Shown here: one piece after another, positions 1 through 6,409 of the stretch | How positions within the stretch are numbered: position 1 is the stretch's first letter | How the letters are laid out: each line of letters opens with the position of its first letter | NCBI GenBank assembly: GCA_002282555.1 | Contig: NCJR01000041.1 | Coordinates: 1 to 18,961 of the forward strand | DNA from: Rhodobacterales bacterium 34-62-10 | GTDB lineage: Bacteria > Pseudomonadota > Alphaproteobacteria > Rhodobacterales > Rhodobacteraceae | DNA length: 18,961 nucleotides | Direction: 5' to 3' | Notes under the pieces: model-generated | Seen by the model: the letters and a program-made list of their open reading frames with translations, nothing else | What the model was told of the DNA's origin: nothing | Database searches by the model: none | Program-made: the position numbers and the translations under genes

Positions 1-186
1 GCCACCGCCACTGCCGCCGCCCCCCCCGCCGCTGCCGCCACCGCCATCCCCACCCGAGGCGCGCGCCATGCCCAACGCCGTGAGTGCGGGTGCGGCATAG
101 ACCATCGTGCTGGCCAGACCGATCCGCCGGAGCAAGGCGCGGCGCGCCATATCGGGGCCTTTGGGCGTGGTGGGTGTGTTGGACAA
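1..186 (-). CDS. Exported glycine-rich protein, N-terminal part (runs off window edge)
   Basis: Only the first 62 codons are in the window; the frame stays open to base 1. I place the start at a TTG (186-184) because AAGGAG lies 8 bases upstream (200-195); an in-frame ATG at 150 has no comparable ribosome site. The N-terminus is polar, then carries arginine pairs (RRALLRR, about residues 15-21), a hydrophobic stretch to about residue 40 ending near an AMARAS-like sequence, then almost pure Gly/Ser. This fits a signal peptide or membrane anchor, loosely twin-arginine-like, followed by a glycine-rich low-complexity region. I do not recognise the family and assign no function. It diverges from an ECF sigma factor gene and has its own ECF-type promoter (317-341), so it is probably a target of that sigma factor. 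A run of eight C (20-27; G on the coding strand) lies in the Gly codons. Confidence 0.7.
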   Translation of the reverse strand, partial: MSNTPTTPKGPDMARRALLRRIGLASTMVYAAPALTALGMARASGGDGGGGSGGGGGGSGGG

Positions 187-260
187 AGTGTCGTCTCCTT
201 CCTGGGTGGACAGACGGGATGGGCAAACAGATATATCCCTGACCGCATTTGACTGTCTGT

Positions 261-288
261 GTCAGGTCTGACCTCACATCGATGTGAG
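261..288. repeat. Two adjacent palindromes in the leader of the glycine-rich gene
   Basis: Bases 273-288 form a perfect 16-bp palindrome, CTCACATC followed by GATGTGAG. Immediately beside it, GTCAG (261-265) and CTGAC (268-272) form a short inverted repeat with a 2-base centre. Both lie between the predicted ECF promoter at 317-341 and the start codon at 186, so they would be transcribed. They could be a repressor site or mRNA hairpins. No poly-T tract follows, so a terminator is unlikely. Confidence 0.5.
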
Positions 289-316
289 AGCAAGCCACAC
301 AGTTTCACATGACGAA

Positions 317-341
317 AACGCAAGACCCAAGGCAATATTCC
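317..341 (-). promoter_or_regulatory. ECF-type promoter for the glycine-rich protein gene
   Basis: On the minus strand GGAAT (341-337) is followed after exactly 16 bases by CGTT (320-317). This is the -35/-10 layout of many alphaproteobacterial ECF promoters, including the EcfG class. It has the same hexamer cores and spacing as the divergent promoter at 381-405. A start around 308-312 would give an mRNA leader of roughly 125 bases before the TTG at 186. The assignment is by motif only. Confidence 0.65.
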
Positions 342-380
342 CGTGCTGTCTTAAAAATTTCGGCATGTGCGGGGATTTTC

Positions 381-405
381 GGAATAAAAGCCGGGGCCAC
401 TCGTT
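381..405 (+). promoter_or_regulatory. ECF-type promoter, probably autoregulatory, for the sigma factor gene
   Basis: GGAAT (381-385), a 16-base spacer, then CGTT (402-405). Transcription would start near 411-414, a few bases before the first possible start codon of the sigma factor gene. The core and spacing match the divergent promoter at 317-341, and the two -35 elements are 39 bases apart. Autoregulation by the encoded sigma factor is the usual arrangement for ECF genes but is inferred here; a general-stress EcfG sigma factor could also recognise this motif. Confidence 0.65.
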
Positions 406-426
406 TTTTGTCCAGACCATGATGTA

Positions 427-999
427 ATGGCTTGGTGCCGACTTTGGAAAGTGACCGCTTTGTCTGATGTGATCCGGAACGAGATGATACAGATGCTACC
501 GCGATTGCGGGCCTTTGGCCGCAGTTTGACGGGGGCGCAGGATCAGGCTGATGATCTGGTCCAGCAGACGGTGGAAAAGGCGCTGCGCAACATCGACAGC
601 TATGCGCCGGGGACCCGGTTGGACAGCTGGATGTTTCGCATCATGCGCAACACATGGATCGACGGGCATCGGTCGCGCCGTCCGACCGTGTCGCTGGATG
701 ACGTTGACACCCTGACCCCGCTGATGGGCGAGGATGGGCGCGACGTCACCGAGAACCGGATCTATCTGGCGCAGGTCAGCCGGGCGATGGATGCGCTGCC
801 CGAGGAGCAACGCGCCGTTCTGATGCTGGTCTGTGTCGAGGGATTGCGCTATCGCGAGGTGGCCGAAGCGCTGGGTATCCCCGAAGGCACGGTGATGAGC
901 CGCCTGTCACGGGGCCGGCTGGCGCTGGCCGAGGCCCTGAACATGACATCCCGCCCCGCAGCGCCGGTCACCGGCAAAACACAGGGAATGATCCCATGA
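427..999 (+). CDS. ECF-family RNA polymerase sigma factor
   Basis: The protein has the two ECF domains. Sigma-70 region 2 runs from about residue 23 to 85, with LPRLRAFGRSLTG, an acidic DQADDLVQQT segment and the SWMFRIMRNTWID core. Region 4 runs from about 122 to 172, with LPEEQRAVLMLV and the helix-turn-helix YREVAEALGIPEGTVMSRL. It would direct core RNA polymerase to GGAAT-N16-CGTT promoters such as the two just upstream. The start is uncertain. ATG 427 has no Shine-Dalgarno and adds an odd MAWCRLWKV leader. TTG 460, behind GGAAA, gives a normal-looking N-terminus, and ATG 484 has GGAACGAG before it. I give the outer bound. The stop overlaps the anti-sigma start in an ATGA (996-999), so the two are translationally coupled. 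The exact ECF subgroup is not assigned. Confidence 0.93.
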   Translation: MAWCRLWKVTALSDVIRNEMIQMLPRLRAFGRSLTGAQDQADDLVQQTVEKALRNIDSYAPGTRLDSWMFRIMRNTWIDGHRSRRPTVSLDDVDTLTPLMGEDGRDVTENRIYLAQVSRAMDALPEEQRAVLMLVCVEGLRYREVAEALGIPEGTVMSRLSRGRLALAEALNMTSRPAAPVTGKTQGMIP

Positions 1000-1781
1000 C
1001 CTTTGAAACCGAGATGAATGTGAGCGATGAGATGCTGATGGCCCTTGCCGATGGCGAACTGACCGGACCCGATGCCAGCAAGCTGATGGCGCGGATCAGG
1101 GTCAATCCTGATCTGGCGGCCCGCTTTGCGCTGTTCACAGACACGGCCGAGGCGCTGCGCGAGGCGATGGACCCCGGTCCGGTGCCGGATTACCTGATCT
1201 CCGCAGTGCTGACGGCACCCACCGGGCAGGCTGAGGCCCGGAATGTGGAGGCCCGGAATACCGAGACCCAGACCACGGAGACCCGGAACTCTGCCGCGTC
1301 GAATGTCACGCCCTTGCGCCGCAAGGCTGCGACAGGGACAGGGCAGATGGTCTGGCCCATGGCACTGGCCGCGTCCTTGGTACTGGCTGTGGGTGTGGGT
1401 GGCTTTCTGACGGGTCGCAGCCTTGCCCCTGCTCCGGCCGGGCTTGAAACGGCTGCGTCCGCCTTGGCCGGAACTGCGACCGGCGGCAGCGTGACGCTGG
1501 CCGATGGCAGCACGGCGCGGGCCTTGGGCACCTTTGACACCGATGTCGGGCTGTGCCGGTTGATTGCGGTGGACGGCAGCGATGGCCATGCGGATCGCGC
1601 CGTGGTCTGTCAGGCGGATGACACCAATTGGCGCACCGCGTTGTCGGTGACCGAGGGGGGCGCGGGGATGTTCCTGCCCGCATCGGACATGGCTGTCGGC
1701 ATGATCGATGACTTTCTGGATGGCATAGGTGCCGGCGCTGCCATGGCACCTGAGGACGAAGCACGTGTGCTGGCCCGCTGA
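996..1781 (+). CDS. Membrane-bound anti-sigma factor
   Basis: The gene starts inside the sigma factor stop (ATGA), the classic arrangement for a cognate anti-sigma factor that holds the sigma at the membrane. Residues 1-60 contain an ADGEL motif and acidic helices typical of the cytoplasmic anti-sigma domain. I see no HxxxCxxC zinc motif, so it is not a ZAS/ChrR-type zinc protein. A linker at about 79-100 consists of 5-residue repeats (EARNV, EARNT, ETQTT, ETRNS). One transmembrane helix lies at about 119-140. The outer domain (about 145-261) has only two cysteines, Cys187 and Cys205, which could form a disulfide in the periplasm. The sensed signal is unknown. The family call rests on operon position plus topology, since such proteins diverge quickly. 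Confidence 0.85.
   Translation: MTFETEMNVSDEMLMALADGELTGPDASKLMARIRVNPDLAARFALFTDTAEALREAMDPGPVPDYLISAVLTAPTGQAEARNVEARNTETQTTETRNSAASNVTPLRRKAATGTGQMVWPMALAASLVLAVGVGGFLTGRSLAPAPAGLETAASALAGTATGGSVTLADGSTARALGTFDTDVGLCRLIAVDGSDGHADRAVVCQADDTNWRTALSVTEGGAGMFLPASDMAVGMIDDFLDGIGAGAAMAPEDEARVLAR
1233..1292 (+). repeat. Four 15-bp in-frame tandem repeats in the anti-sigma linker
   Basis: Units begin at 1233, 1248, 1263 and 1278. The first two share GAGGCCCGGAAT; the third and fourth are diverged copies (GAGACCCAGACC, GAGACCCGGAAC). Each encodes five residues, so copy number can change without a frameshift, lengthening or shortening the linker between the sigma-binding domain and the membrane helix. 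Confidence 0.75.
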
Positions 1782-1809
1782 TCCCCATTGGCGTCACGCC
1801 ATGTTCCGG

Positions 1810-1838
1810 GCCCCGCGTGTCTTTGGGATGCGCGGGGC
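1810..1838. terminator. Possible terminator between convergent genes
   Basis: GCCCCGCG (1810-1817) pairs with CGCGGGGC (1831-1838) around a 13-base loop, between the ends of the anti-sigma gene (1781) and the convergent SCP2 gene (1852). The stem is strong, but only TTGATCGTT follows on the plus strand and no T tract on the minus strand, so efficiency is doubtful. Confidence 0.45.
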
Positions 1839-1851
1839 TTGATCGTTCAGG

Positions 1852-2148
1852 TCACGCGGTCAGGATCGCACTGACCTTGAGGGCCCGTTGCAAACTGCCA
1901 TCCACCTTGAGCTTGCCACTCATATAGGCCATCGCCGGGTTCTGATCGCCCGACAGGATCGCGCGGAACACCTGCTCGGATGCGGCCAGCGTCACATCCG
2001 CCGCCTCATCTTGGCTGGCTTGCCGCGCGCCTGCGCTGTCCAGCATCACGGTGCCTTCGCCTGTGATCGCCAGTTTCGCTGTGCCCTGAATCTGTCCGGT
2101 GACACGCGGATCAAGGAAAGCAATGAATTCATCGAGAATGGCGGACAT
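1852..2148 (-). CDS. SCP2 sterol-binding domain protein
   Basis: This 98-residue protein is a single SCP2-like domain. Visible landmarks are the GTAKLAITGEGTVMLD strand region, the acidic DVTLAASEQVFRAILSG segment and the family-typical NPAMAYMSGKLKVDGSLQRALK near the C-terminus. In bacteria such small domains form a hydrophobic pocket that binds lipids or acyl compounds; the ligand here is unknown. GAGGA lies about 8 bases before the ATG, supporting the start. It is the last gene of the minus-strand run after moaE, with a 104-base gap, so co-transcription is possible but not certain. It has no signal peptide and should be cytoplasmic. Confidence 0.88.
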   Translation of the reverse strand: MSAILDEFIAFLDPRVTGQIQGTAKLAITGEGTVMLDSAGARQASQDEAADVTLAASEQVFRAILSGDQNPAMAYMSGKLKVDGSLQRALKVSAILTA

Positions 2149-2252
2149 GAAGGATTTCCTCTGATCTGGATCGTGGCGGGAGGGGCGCGGTCGTGATGAC
2201 CGAAACCGCCTGCGATTGCCAAGCGCGACCTTGCGTCAGCCCGTGCCTGACC

Positions 2253-2696
2253 TTACCAGCGGGACAGCGCATCCTCATCCGCGTCCTTGGCCGCGACCCA
2301 GCCTTCGCCATCCGCGCCCTGTTCCTTTTTCCAGAAGGGTGCGCGGGATTTGAGGTAGTCCATCAGGTATTCCGCCGCCTCGAACGCGTCCTTGCGATGC
2401 GGCGCGGCGGTGGCGACCATCATGATCTGCTCGCCGGGGCGCATGGGGCCGTAGCGGTGGATCACCAGCACATCGCCCAGCGCCCAGCGCGCGCGCGCCT
2501 CGGTCGCGATCTTTTCCAGCGCGCGTTCGGTCATGCCGGGATAATGTTCAATCATCATCTGGCGCAAAGGCTTTTCCGGATCGTCGCGCACCACGCCGGT
2601 GAAGGTGACGATGGCACCCATATCGGTGCGGTTTGCGGCGAAGGCATTCGCCTCGGCCCCCAGATCGAAAGGCTGTTCCTGCACGACGATGCGCAT
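2253..2696 (-). CDS. moaE: Molybdopterin synthase catalytic subunit MoaE
   Basis: MoaE (147 residues, normal length) joins with MoaD to insert two sulfurs into cyclic pyranopterin monophosphate, making molybdopterin. Family signatures are GAIVTFTGVVRDD near residue 28, IEHYPGMTE, VLVIHRYGPMRPGEQIMMVA and HRKDAFEAAEYLMDYLKSRAPFWKKE; the lysines in the last segment correspond to the catalytic region of characterised MoaE proteins. It follows moaD by 22 bases, and that gap contains a G8 tract on the coding strand that acts as or lies beside the ribosome site. The acidic C-terminal tail DADEDALSRW is seen in relatives. Cytoplasmic. Confidence 0.96.
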   Translation of the reverse strand: MRIVVQEQPFDLGAEANAFAANRTDMGAIVTFTGVVRDDPEKPLRQMMIEHYPGMTERALEKIATEARARWALGDVLVIHRYGPMRPGEQIMMVATAAPHRKDAFEAAEYLMDYLKSRAPFWKKEQGADGEGWVAAKDADEDALSRW

Positions 2697-2705
2697 GCCT
2701 GCCTG

Positions 2706-2719
2706 CCCCCCCCTTTTTT
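2706..2719. repeat. C8T6 homopolymer block between moaD and moaE
   Basis: Eight C (2706-2713) followed by six T (2714-2719). On the transcribed (minus) sense this is A6G8, lying just after or overlapping the moaD stop and about 9 bases ahead of the moaE ATG, where a Shine-Dalgarno would be. Length change by slippage would alter moaE translation efficiency but not a reading frame. Confidence 0.6.
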
Positions 2720-2967
2720 CAGCCGCCGGTCATCGGCGGGAAGAACGCCACTTCGCGCGCGCCTTTCAGAGATGCGTCGAAATCCGTCAGGTCCTGATCC
2801 ACGGCCACACGAAGTGCCGTGAGGTCGGAAAAGGCCAGCGCGTAACGTTCCTCGCGGGCGCGCAACTCCTCGACCAGTTCGGCGACGGTTGCGGCCGTCG
2901 TCTCGACCTGTTCGCGCGGCAGGCCGATGCGTTCACGGACCCATGCGAAATACAGAACGTCGATCAT
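2719..2967 (-). CDS. moaD: Molybdopterin synthase sulfur carrier subunit MoaD
   Basis: MoaD is an 82-residue ubiquitin-fold protein whose C-terminal glycine becomes a thiocarboxylate that donates sulfur to MoaE-bound precursor. The sequence ends in the required Gly-Gly (PPMTGG) and has the beta-grasp pattern starting MIDVLYFAWVRERIG. The start codon overlaps the stop of pgsA in an ATGA (2964-2967), so translation is coupled. moaE follows directly. The product would supply molybdopterin for molybdoenzymes such as the formate dehydrogenase encoded at the end of this window. Confidence 0.95.
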   Translation of the reverse strand: MIDVLYFAWVRERIGLPREQVETTAATVAELVEELRAREERYALAFSDLTALRVAVDQDLTDFDASLKGAREVAFFPPMTGG

Positions 2968-3629
2968 CTGTCTTCCTTCAACAGCGGCAGGGCCTTGCGG
3001 AAGTAATCCACACCCGTGATCAGCGTCAGTGCCGCAGCGACCCAGAGCAGGCCCAGACCGATATTACCGGACCATACCATGCCCTGCAATTTCCAGCCGA
3101 GCCCGTGCAGGTCCGGCTGTTGACCGTCGATGATGGCGATGACCATCGCCTCGTCCATGCCATACACCGTCATGCCGAAATAATGCTCGAACACGCCCTG
3201 TGCGAACAGGATGGCGATGGCCACCATCTGTGCTGTGGTCTTCCATTTGGCCAGTTTCGTGACCTTGAGGGTGCCCGCCACATCGCCCAGAAACTCACGC
3301 AGGCCCGAGACGAACACCTCACGAAAGAGGATCACGGTTGCGGGCAGCACCAGCCAGGGCGACATCGAGGAATAGCCCACGATCACCATCAGCGCGATCA
3401 CCACCATCGCCTTGTCTGCGATCGGGTCAAGCATGGCGCCCATCTTGGTTTCCTGCTTCCATTCGCGGGCCAGATAACCGTCGATCCAGTCGGTCAGTGC
3501 CGCTGTCACGAACAGGATGAGGGCAAACCAATCGGCATAGGGTCTTGTGAAGTAAATAAACATCACCGCCACGCCGGGGGCGGCCAGCAAGCGTCCTGCG
3601 GTCAGGATATTGGGCAAGGTCCAAGTCAT
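2964..3629 (-). CDS. pgsA: CDP-diacylglycerol--glycerol-3-phosphate 3-phosphatidyltransferase
   Basis: PgsA makes phosphatidylglycerol phosphate from CDP-diacylglycerol and glycerol-3-phosphate in the inner membrane. The full CDP-alcohol phosphatidyltransferase motif is present: D-x2-DG-x2-AR-x8-G-x3-D-x3-D (TDWIDGYLAR ... GAMLDPIAD). The protein has 221 residues with several hydrophobic helices and opens MTWTLPNILTAGRLLAAPG, typical of the family. AGGA stands 7 bases before the ATG. It heads a pgsA-moaD-moaE run. In relatives uvrC commonly sits directly upstream; here an ABC transporter lies between them (my recollection of Rhodobacterales gene order). Confidence 0.96.
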   Translation of the reverse strand: MTWTLPNILTAGRLLAAPGVAVMFIYFTRPYADWFALILFVTAALTDWIDGYLAREWKQETKMGAMLDPIADKAMVVIALMVIVGYSSMSPWLVLPATVILFREVFVSGLREFLGDVAGTLKVTKLAKWKTTAQMVAIAILFAQGVFEHYFGMTVYGMDEAMVIAIIDGQQPDLHGLGWKLQGMVWSGNIGLGLLWVAAALTLITGVDYFRKALPLLKEDR

Positions 3630-3726
3630 GCCCCATTCCTAGCGGGTCTTGTCGGCACTGGGAAGGTGATAACACAAGGGAAGTTATGAAGCTGCGACGG
3701 AGAGAATGAGTATTTGCAGAACGATG

Positions 3727-3750
3727 AAGGGGGCGAGTCGCGCCCCCCTT
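3727..3750 (-). terminator. Terminator after the ABC transporter genes
   Basis: AAGGGGGCG (3727-3735) and CGCCCCC (3741-3747, with CTT beyond) form a 7 to 9-bp G/C stem with a 5-base loop, directly downstream of the permease stop (3757). On the minus strand it is followed by TTCATCGTT, a weak T-rich tail. It separates the ABC operon from pgsA, which then needs its own promoter in 3630-3726; I could not pick a convincing one. Confidence 0.6.
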
Positions 3751-3756
3751 GCGCGC

Positions 3757-4521
3757 CTAGTTTTGTGGCCGTTCCGCCCAGCCTGCAAAGATCCGTTCCA
3801 GTGCGACCACGGCGTAATAGAGGACGATCCCCAGAACGGCGAGGGCGATCAGCACCGCGAACATGAGCGGGTAATCGCCGTTGGTTTCACCTGATTTGAA
3901 CAGCGCGCCAAGGCCGCGCCCATGAGGTGAGACGATTTCGACCAGATTGGTGCCGATGAAGGCCAGCGTGACCGAAACCTTCAGCGCGCCGAAGAATTCG
4001 GGCAGCGTCTTGGGCAGGGCGATCTTGCGGAAGATGGTGATGCGGGAGGCACCGAGACTGCGCAGGATGTCGCGATACTCGGGCTCGAGCGTGGACAGGC
4101 CGATGCCCACCGACACGGCGATGGGAAAGAACGAGATCAGGAAGGCCATGAGAACGGTGTTGAAATCGTGCTGACCGATGAAGAGCAGGGCGATCACCGG
4201 CACCAGCGTGGCCTTGGGGATGGCGTTGAAGCCCACCAGCAGGGGGTAAAGCGCGTCGCGCGCAATGCGGGAAAAGCCCATGGCCATGCCCAGCAGCGTG
4301 CCGAAGAGCACCGCCAGCGCCAGCCCTGCCACGGTCCGCCACAGCGTCTGCCAGCCCATTTCGATGAACAGATGGCTGTAGCGCGCAAAGGCGGGCGGCA
4401 GGTCCGACGGCGAGGCCATCTTGAAATTGGGCCAGCCATTGATCCAGACGATGAATTCCCAAAAACCAAGGAATGCGAGGATCGCAAGGACCGGTACGGC
4501 GATTTTCTGCAAGGTTTCCAT
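3757..4521 (-). CDS. ABC transporter permease (TauC/SsuC/ThiX-like)
   Basis: A 254-residue inner-membrane permease of the binding-protein-dependent family. Hydrophobic segments occupy about 8-30, 65-90, 100-120, 125-150, 190-205 and 220-245. The cytoplasmic EAA loop is visible as LRSLGASRITIFRKIALPKTLPEF, where the ATPase docks. The ATG shares one base with the ATPase stop (TGATG at 4523-4519), so the two are co-translated. Together with the ATPase and the NMT1-like binding protein upstream it forms a complete importer. This group imports small organic molecules such as sulfonates, pyrimidine precursors or flavin; the substrate cannot be read from the sequence. Confidence 0.93.
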   Translation of the reverse strand: METLQKIAVPVLAILAFLGFWEFIVWINGWPNFKMASPSDLPPAFARYSHLFIEMGWQTLWRTVAGLALAVLFGTLLGMAMGFSRIARDALYPLLVGFNAIPKATLVPVIALLFIGQHDFNTVLMAFLISFFPIAVSVGIGLSTLEPEYRDILRSLGASRITIFRKIALPKTLPEFFGALKVSVTLAFIGTNLVEIVSPHGRGLGALFKSGETNGDYPLMFAVLIALAVLGIVLYYAVVALERIFAGWAERPQN

Positions 4522-5309
4522 CAGTGGATGTCTCCATCACGGCCCTGCGCAATGCGGATCTGATCGCGCAGCAGGTGCAGCATCTCGGCGGCTTCGGGTG
4601 TATAAAGGCTGTCGATGGTACGATCCGCAGGCAGGTCTACGCGCAGCACATGCTGGGTGCGGGCGGGGCGGCCCGACAGGACGATCACCTGATCGCCCAG
4701 AAACACGGATTCGCGCAGGTCATGGGTGATCAGCACGCAGGTGAAGGGTTCAGCCGCGCGCAGATCGCGCATGGTCTGCCACAGATCCTCACGCGTGAAG
4801 GCATCCAGCGCGCCGAAGGGTTCATCCATGATCAAGACATCGGGCTTGTGCACGATGGACCGGCAGAGCGAGGCGCGCTGCCGCATCCCGCCCGAGAGTT
4901 CCGAGGGGCGCTTCCTCTCGAACCCCTTGAGGCCCACCATTTCCAGAAGATGCATCGCGCGGGCCTCGCGGTCACGCTGCGGCATGCGGGGGGCCACGAT
5001 TTCCAGCGGCAGGATCACGTTGTCAAGGATCGTGCGCCATTCCAGCAGGACCGGGTTCTGAAACGCCATGCCCACGGTCTTGCGCGGGGAGGTCACGCGT
5101 TCCCCGTGCAGCCAGACCTCGCCCTGATCGGGTTTCATCAGCCCGGCCACCAGCCGCGTCAGGGTGGATTTGCCACAACCGGACGGGCCGACCACGGCAC
5201 AGAATTCGCCTTCCGGCACCGACACATTCAGATTGTCCAGCACCGGCAGCGGACCCGCCTTGGTGCGATAGGCGTGGGTGACGCCTTTGATCTCGATCAG
5301 GTTCGACAT
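4521..5309 (-). CDS. ABC transporter ATP-binding protein (TauB/SsuB/ThiZ-like)
   Basis: Energising subunit of the importer. Motifs in order from MSNLIEIKGV: Walker A GPSGCGKST, Q-loop FQNPVLLEW, signature LSGGMRQR, Walker B VLIMDEPFGALD and the switch histidine in VLITHD. With this start it has 262 residues, normal for the nitrate/sulfonate/taurine ATPase group. The frame extends upstream, and an ATG at 5339 has GGGAGG 10 bases ahead, but that site lies inside the terminator-like hairpin at 5341-5370. I prefer 5309 because the core domain begins there; 5339 would add ten unusual residues (MSRVLGLCHH). It is downstream of the binding-protein gene and overlaps the permease gene by one base. Confidence 0.94.
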   Translation of the reverse strand: MSNLIEIKGVTHAYRTKAGPLPVLDNLNVSVPEGEFCAVVGPSGCGKSTLTRLVAGLMKPDQGEVWLHGERVTSPRKTVGMAFQNPVLLEWRTILDNVILPLEIVAPRMPQRDREARAMHLLEMVGLKGFERKRPSELSGGMRQRASLCRSIVHKPDVLIMDEPFGALDAFTREDLWQTMRDLRAAEPFTCVLITHDLRESVFLGDQVIVLSGRPARTQHVLRVDLPADRTIDSLYTPEAAEMLHLLRDQIRIAQGRDGDIH

Positions 5310-5340
5310 GTGGTGGCATAACCCCAAAACGCGTGACATG

Positions 5341-5370
5341 TAAAAGGCGCCTCCCAATCCGGGAAGCGCC
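5341..5370 (-). terminator. Terminator or attenuator between binding-protein and ATPase genes
   Basis: In the minus-strand RNA, GGCGCUUCCC (5370-5361) pairs with GGGAGGCGCC (5355-5346) as a 10-bp stem with one U-G pair and a 5-base loop, followed by UUUUA (5345-5341). This is a textbook intrinsic terminator shape, 20 bases after the binding-protein stop. Partial termination here would give more binding protein than ATPase and permease, a common pattern in importers. The 3' arm also contains a GGGAGG that could be a ribosome site for a start at 5339. Confidence 0.75.
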
Positions 5371-5389
5371 GTGATCAGGACAGGGCGGA

Positions 5390-6409
5390 TCAGTCCAGCT
5401 TGAGGCTGCCGTCAGTCGGCAGGTAAGCGTCGGTGAAATAGAGCGCGGCGTCGGGCGCGTTCTGGAATTCGTAAACCGATTTGGTCTGCTCGATCGCTTT
5501 TGCCATGCGCGCAGGGTCGATGTTGCCCATGCCGTTGGCCTTGACCCAGTCAGTCGCGACATTGGCCTGCACCGCCATCTCGAATCGGCGTTTCTCCAAG
5601 GCGGCATCGGCGGCAGGGTTACGCTTGACCAGCGCTTCCATCGCCATGTCGGGATCGGCGATGGCGTCTTTCCAGCCATTGGCAACAGCGCGCAGGAAGC
5701 CGGTCACGGCCTCGGGGTTGGCGGCGGCGAAATCGGTATTCACGATGACGGCGTTGCCATAAAGCGCCACGCCATGATCGGCCATCAGAAGGATCGTGAT
5801 GTCATCTTCGGGCACGCCCAGACGGATCAGGTTGAGGGTCGAGGAGAAGGAAAACCCGGTGACGGACGCCACCTTGCCCTCAGCCAGCATCGGCTCGCGC
5901 ACCGGGAAACCCACGGGTTCCACGGTGATCGAGGCCATGTCGAGACCGTTTTCGGCGGCAAAGATCGGGAACTGCGCCCAAGCGCCATCGGGCGGCGGCG
6001 CACCCAGCACCTTGCCGGCCAGATCTGCGGGGGCGTTGATGCCCAGCGACTTGCGCCCCACGACTGAAAACGGCGGCTTGTCATAGACCATCATCGCGGC
6101 AATGACGGGCGCACCGGGGTTCTGGTCGAGAAACTTCATCAGGCTGTTGATATCGGCAAAACCCACGGGGAACGCGCCGGTGGCGACTTTGGGGATGGCG
6201 TCAAGCGAGCCTGCGCCCTCGGACACTTCGACGTTCAGGCCCTCGGCGGCAAAGTGGCCCTTGTCCACCGCCACGAAATAGGGCGCTGCGGGGCCTTCGA
6301 ATTTCCAGTCCAGCGCGAAGGGCATGTCGGTCTGGGCGGCCACTGATGTAGCAAAGCTGCCTGCAAGGGTCAGGGCTGCCGCAGCTGCGGCAAAGGTGAT
6401 ACGGATCAT
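5390..6409 (-). CDS. ABC transporter substrate-binding protein, NMT1/THI5-like
   Basis: A 339-residue periplasmic binding protein. Residues 1-25 are a Sec signal peptide (MIRITFAAAAAALTLAG ... SVAAQ). The mature part opens with FALDWKFEGPAAPYFVAVDKGHFAAEGLNVEV, the hallmark of the NMT1/THI5-like group that includes ThiY and RibY, and continues with SLDAIPKVATGAFPVGFAD and NPGAPVIAAMMVYDKPPF. GGGAG sits 7 bases before the ATG. It is first in the operon with ATPase and permease. I looked upstream for a TPP riboswitch and found none of its conserved elements, so thiamine-precursor transport is not supported. Pyrimidine, flavin or another aromatic ligand remain possible. Confidence 0.9.
   Translation of the reverse strand: MIRITFAAAAAALTLAGSFATSVAAQTDMPFALDWKFEGPAAPYFVAVDKGHFAAEGLNVEVSEGAGSLDAIPKVATGAFPVGFADINSLMKFLDQNPGAPVIAAMMVYDKPPFSVVGRKSLGINAPADLAGKVLGAPPPDGAWAQFPIFAAENGLDMASITVEPVGFPVREPMLAEGKVASVTGFSFSSTLNLIRLGVPEDDITILLMADHGVALYGNAVIVNTDFAAANPEAVTGFLRAVANGWKDAIADPDMAMEALVKRNPAADAALEKRRFEMAVQANVATDWVKANGMGNIDPARMAKAIEQTKSVYEFQNAPDAALYFTDAYLPTDGSLKLD

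Noticed and set aside
2193..2822. Plus-strand open frame of 209 codons over moaE/moaD
   Set aside because: It lies antisense to clear moaE and moaD genes and has no family features.
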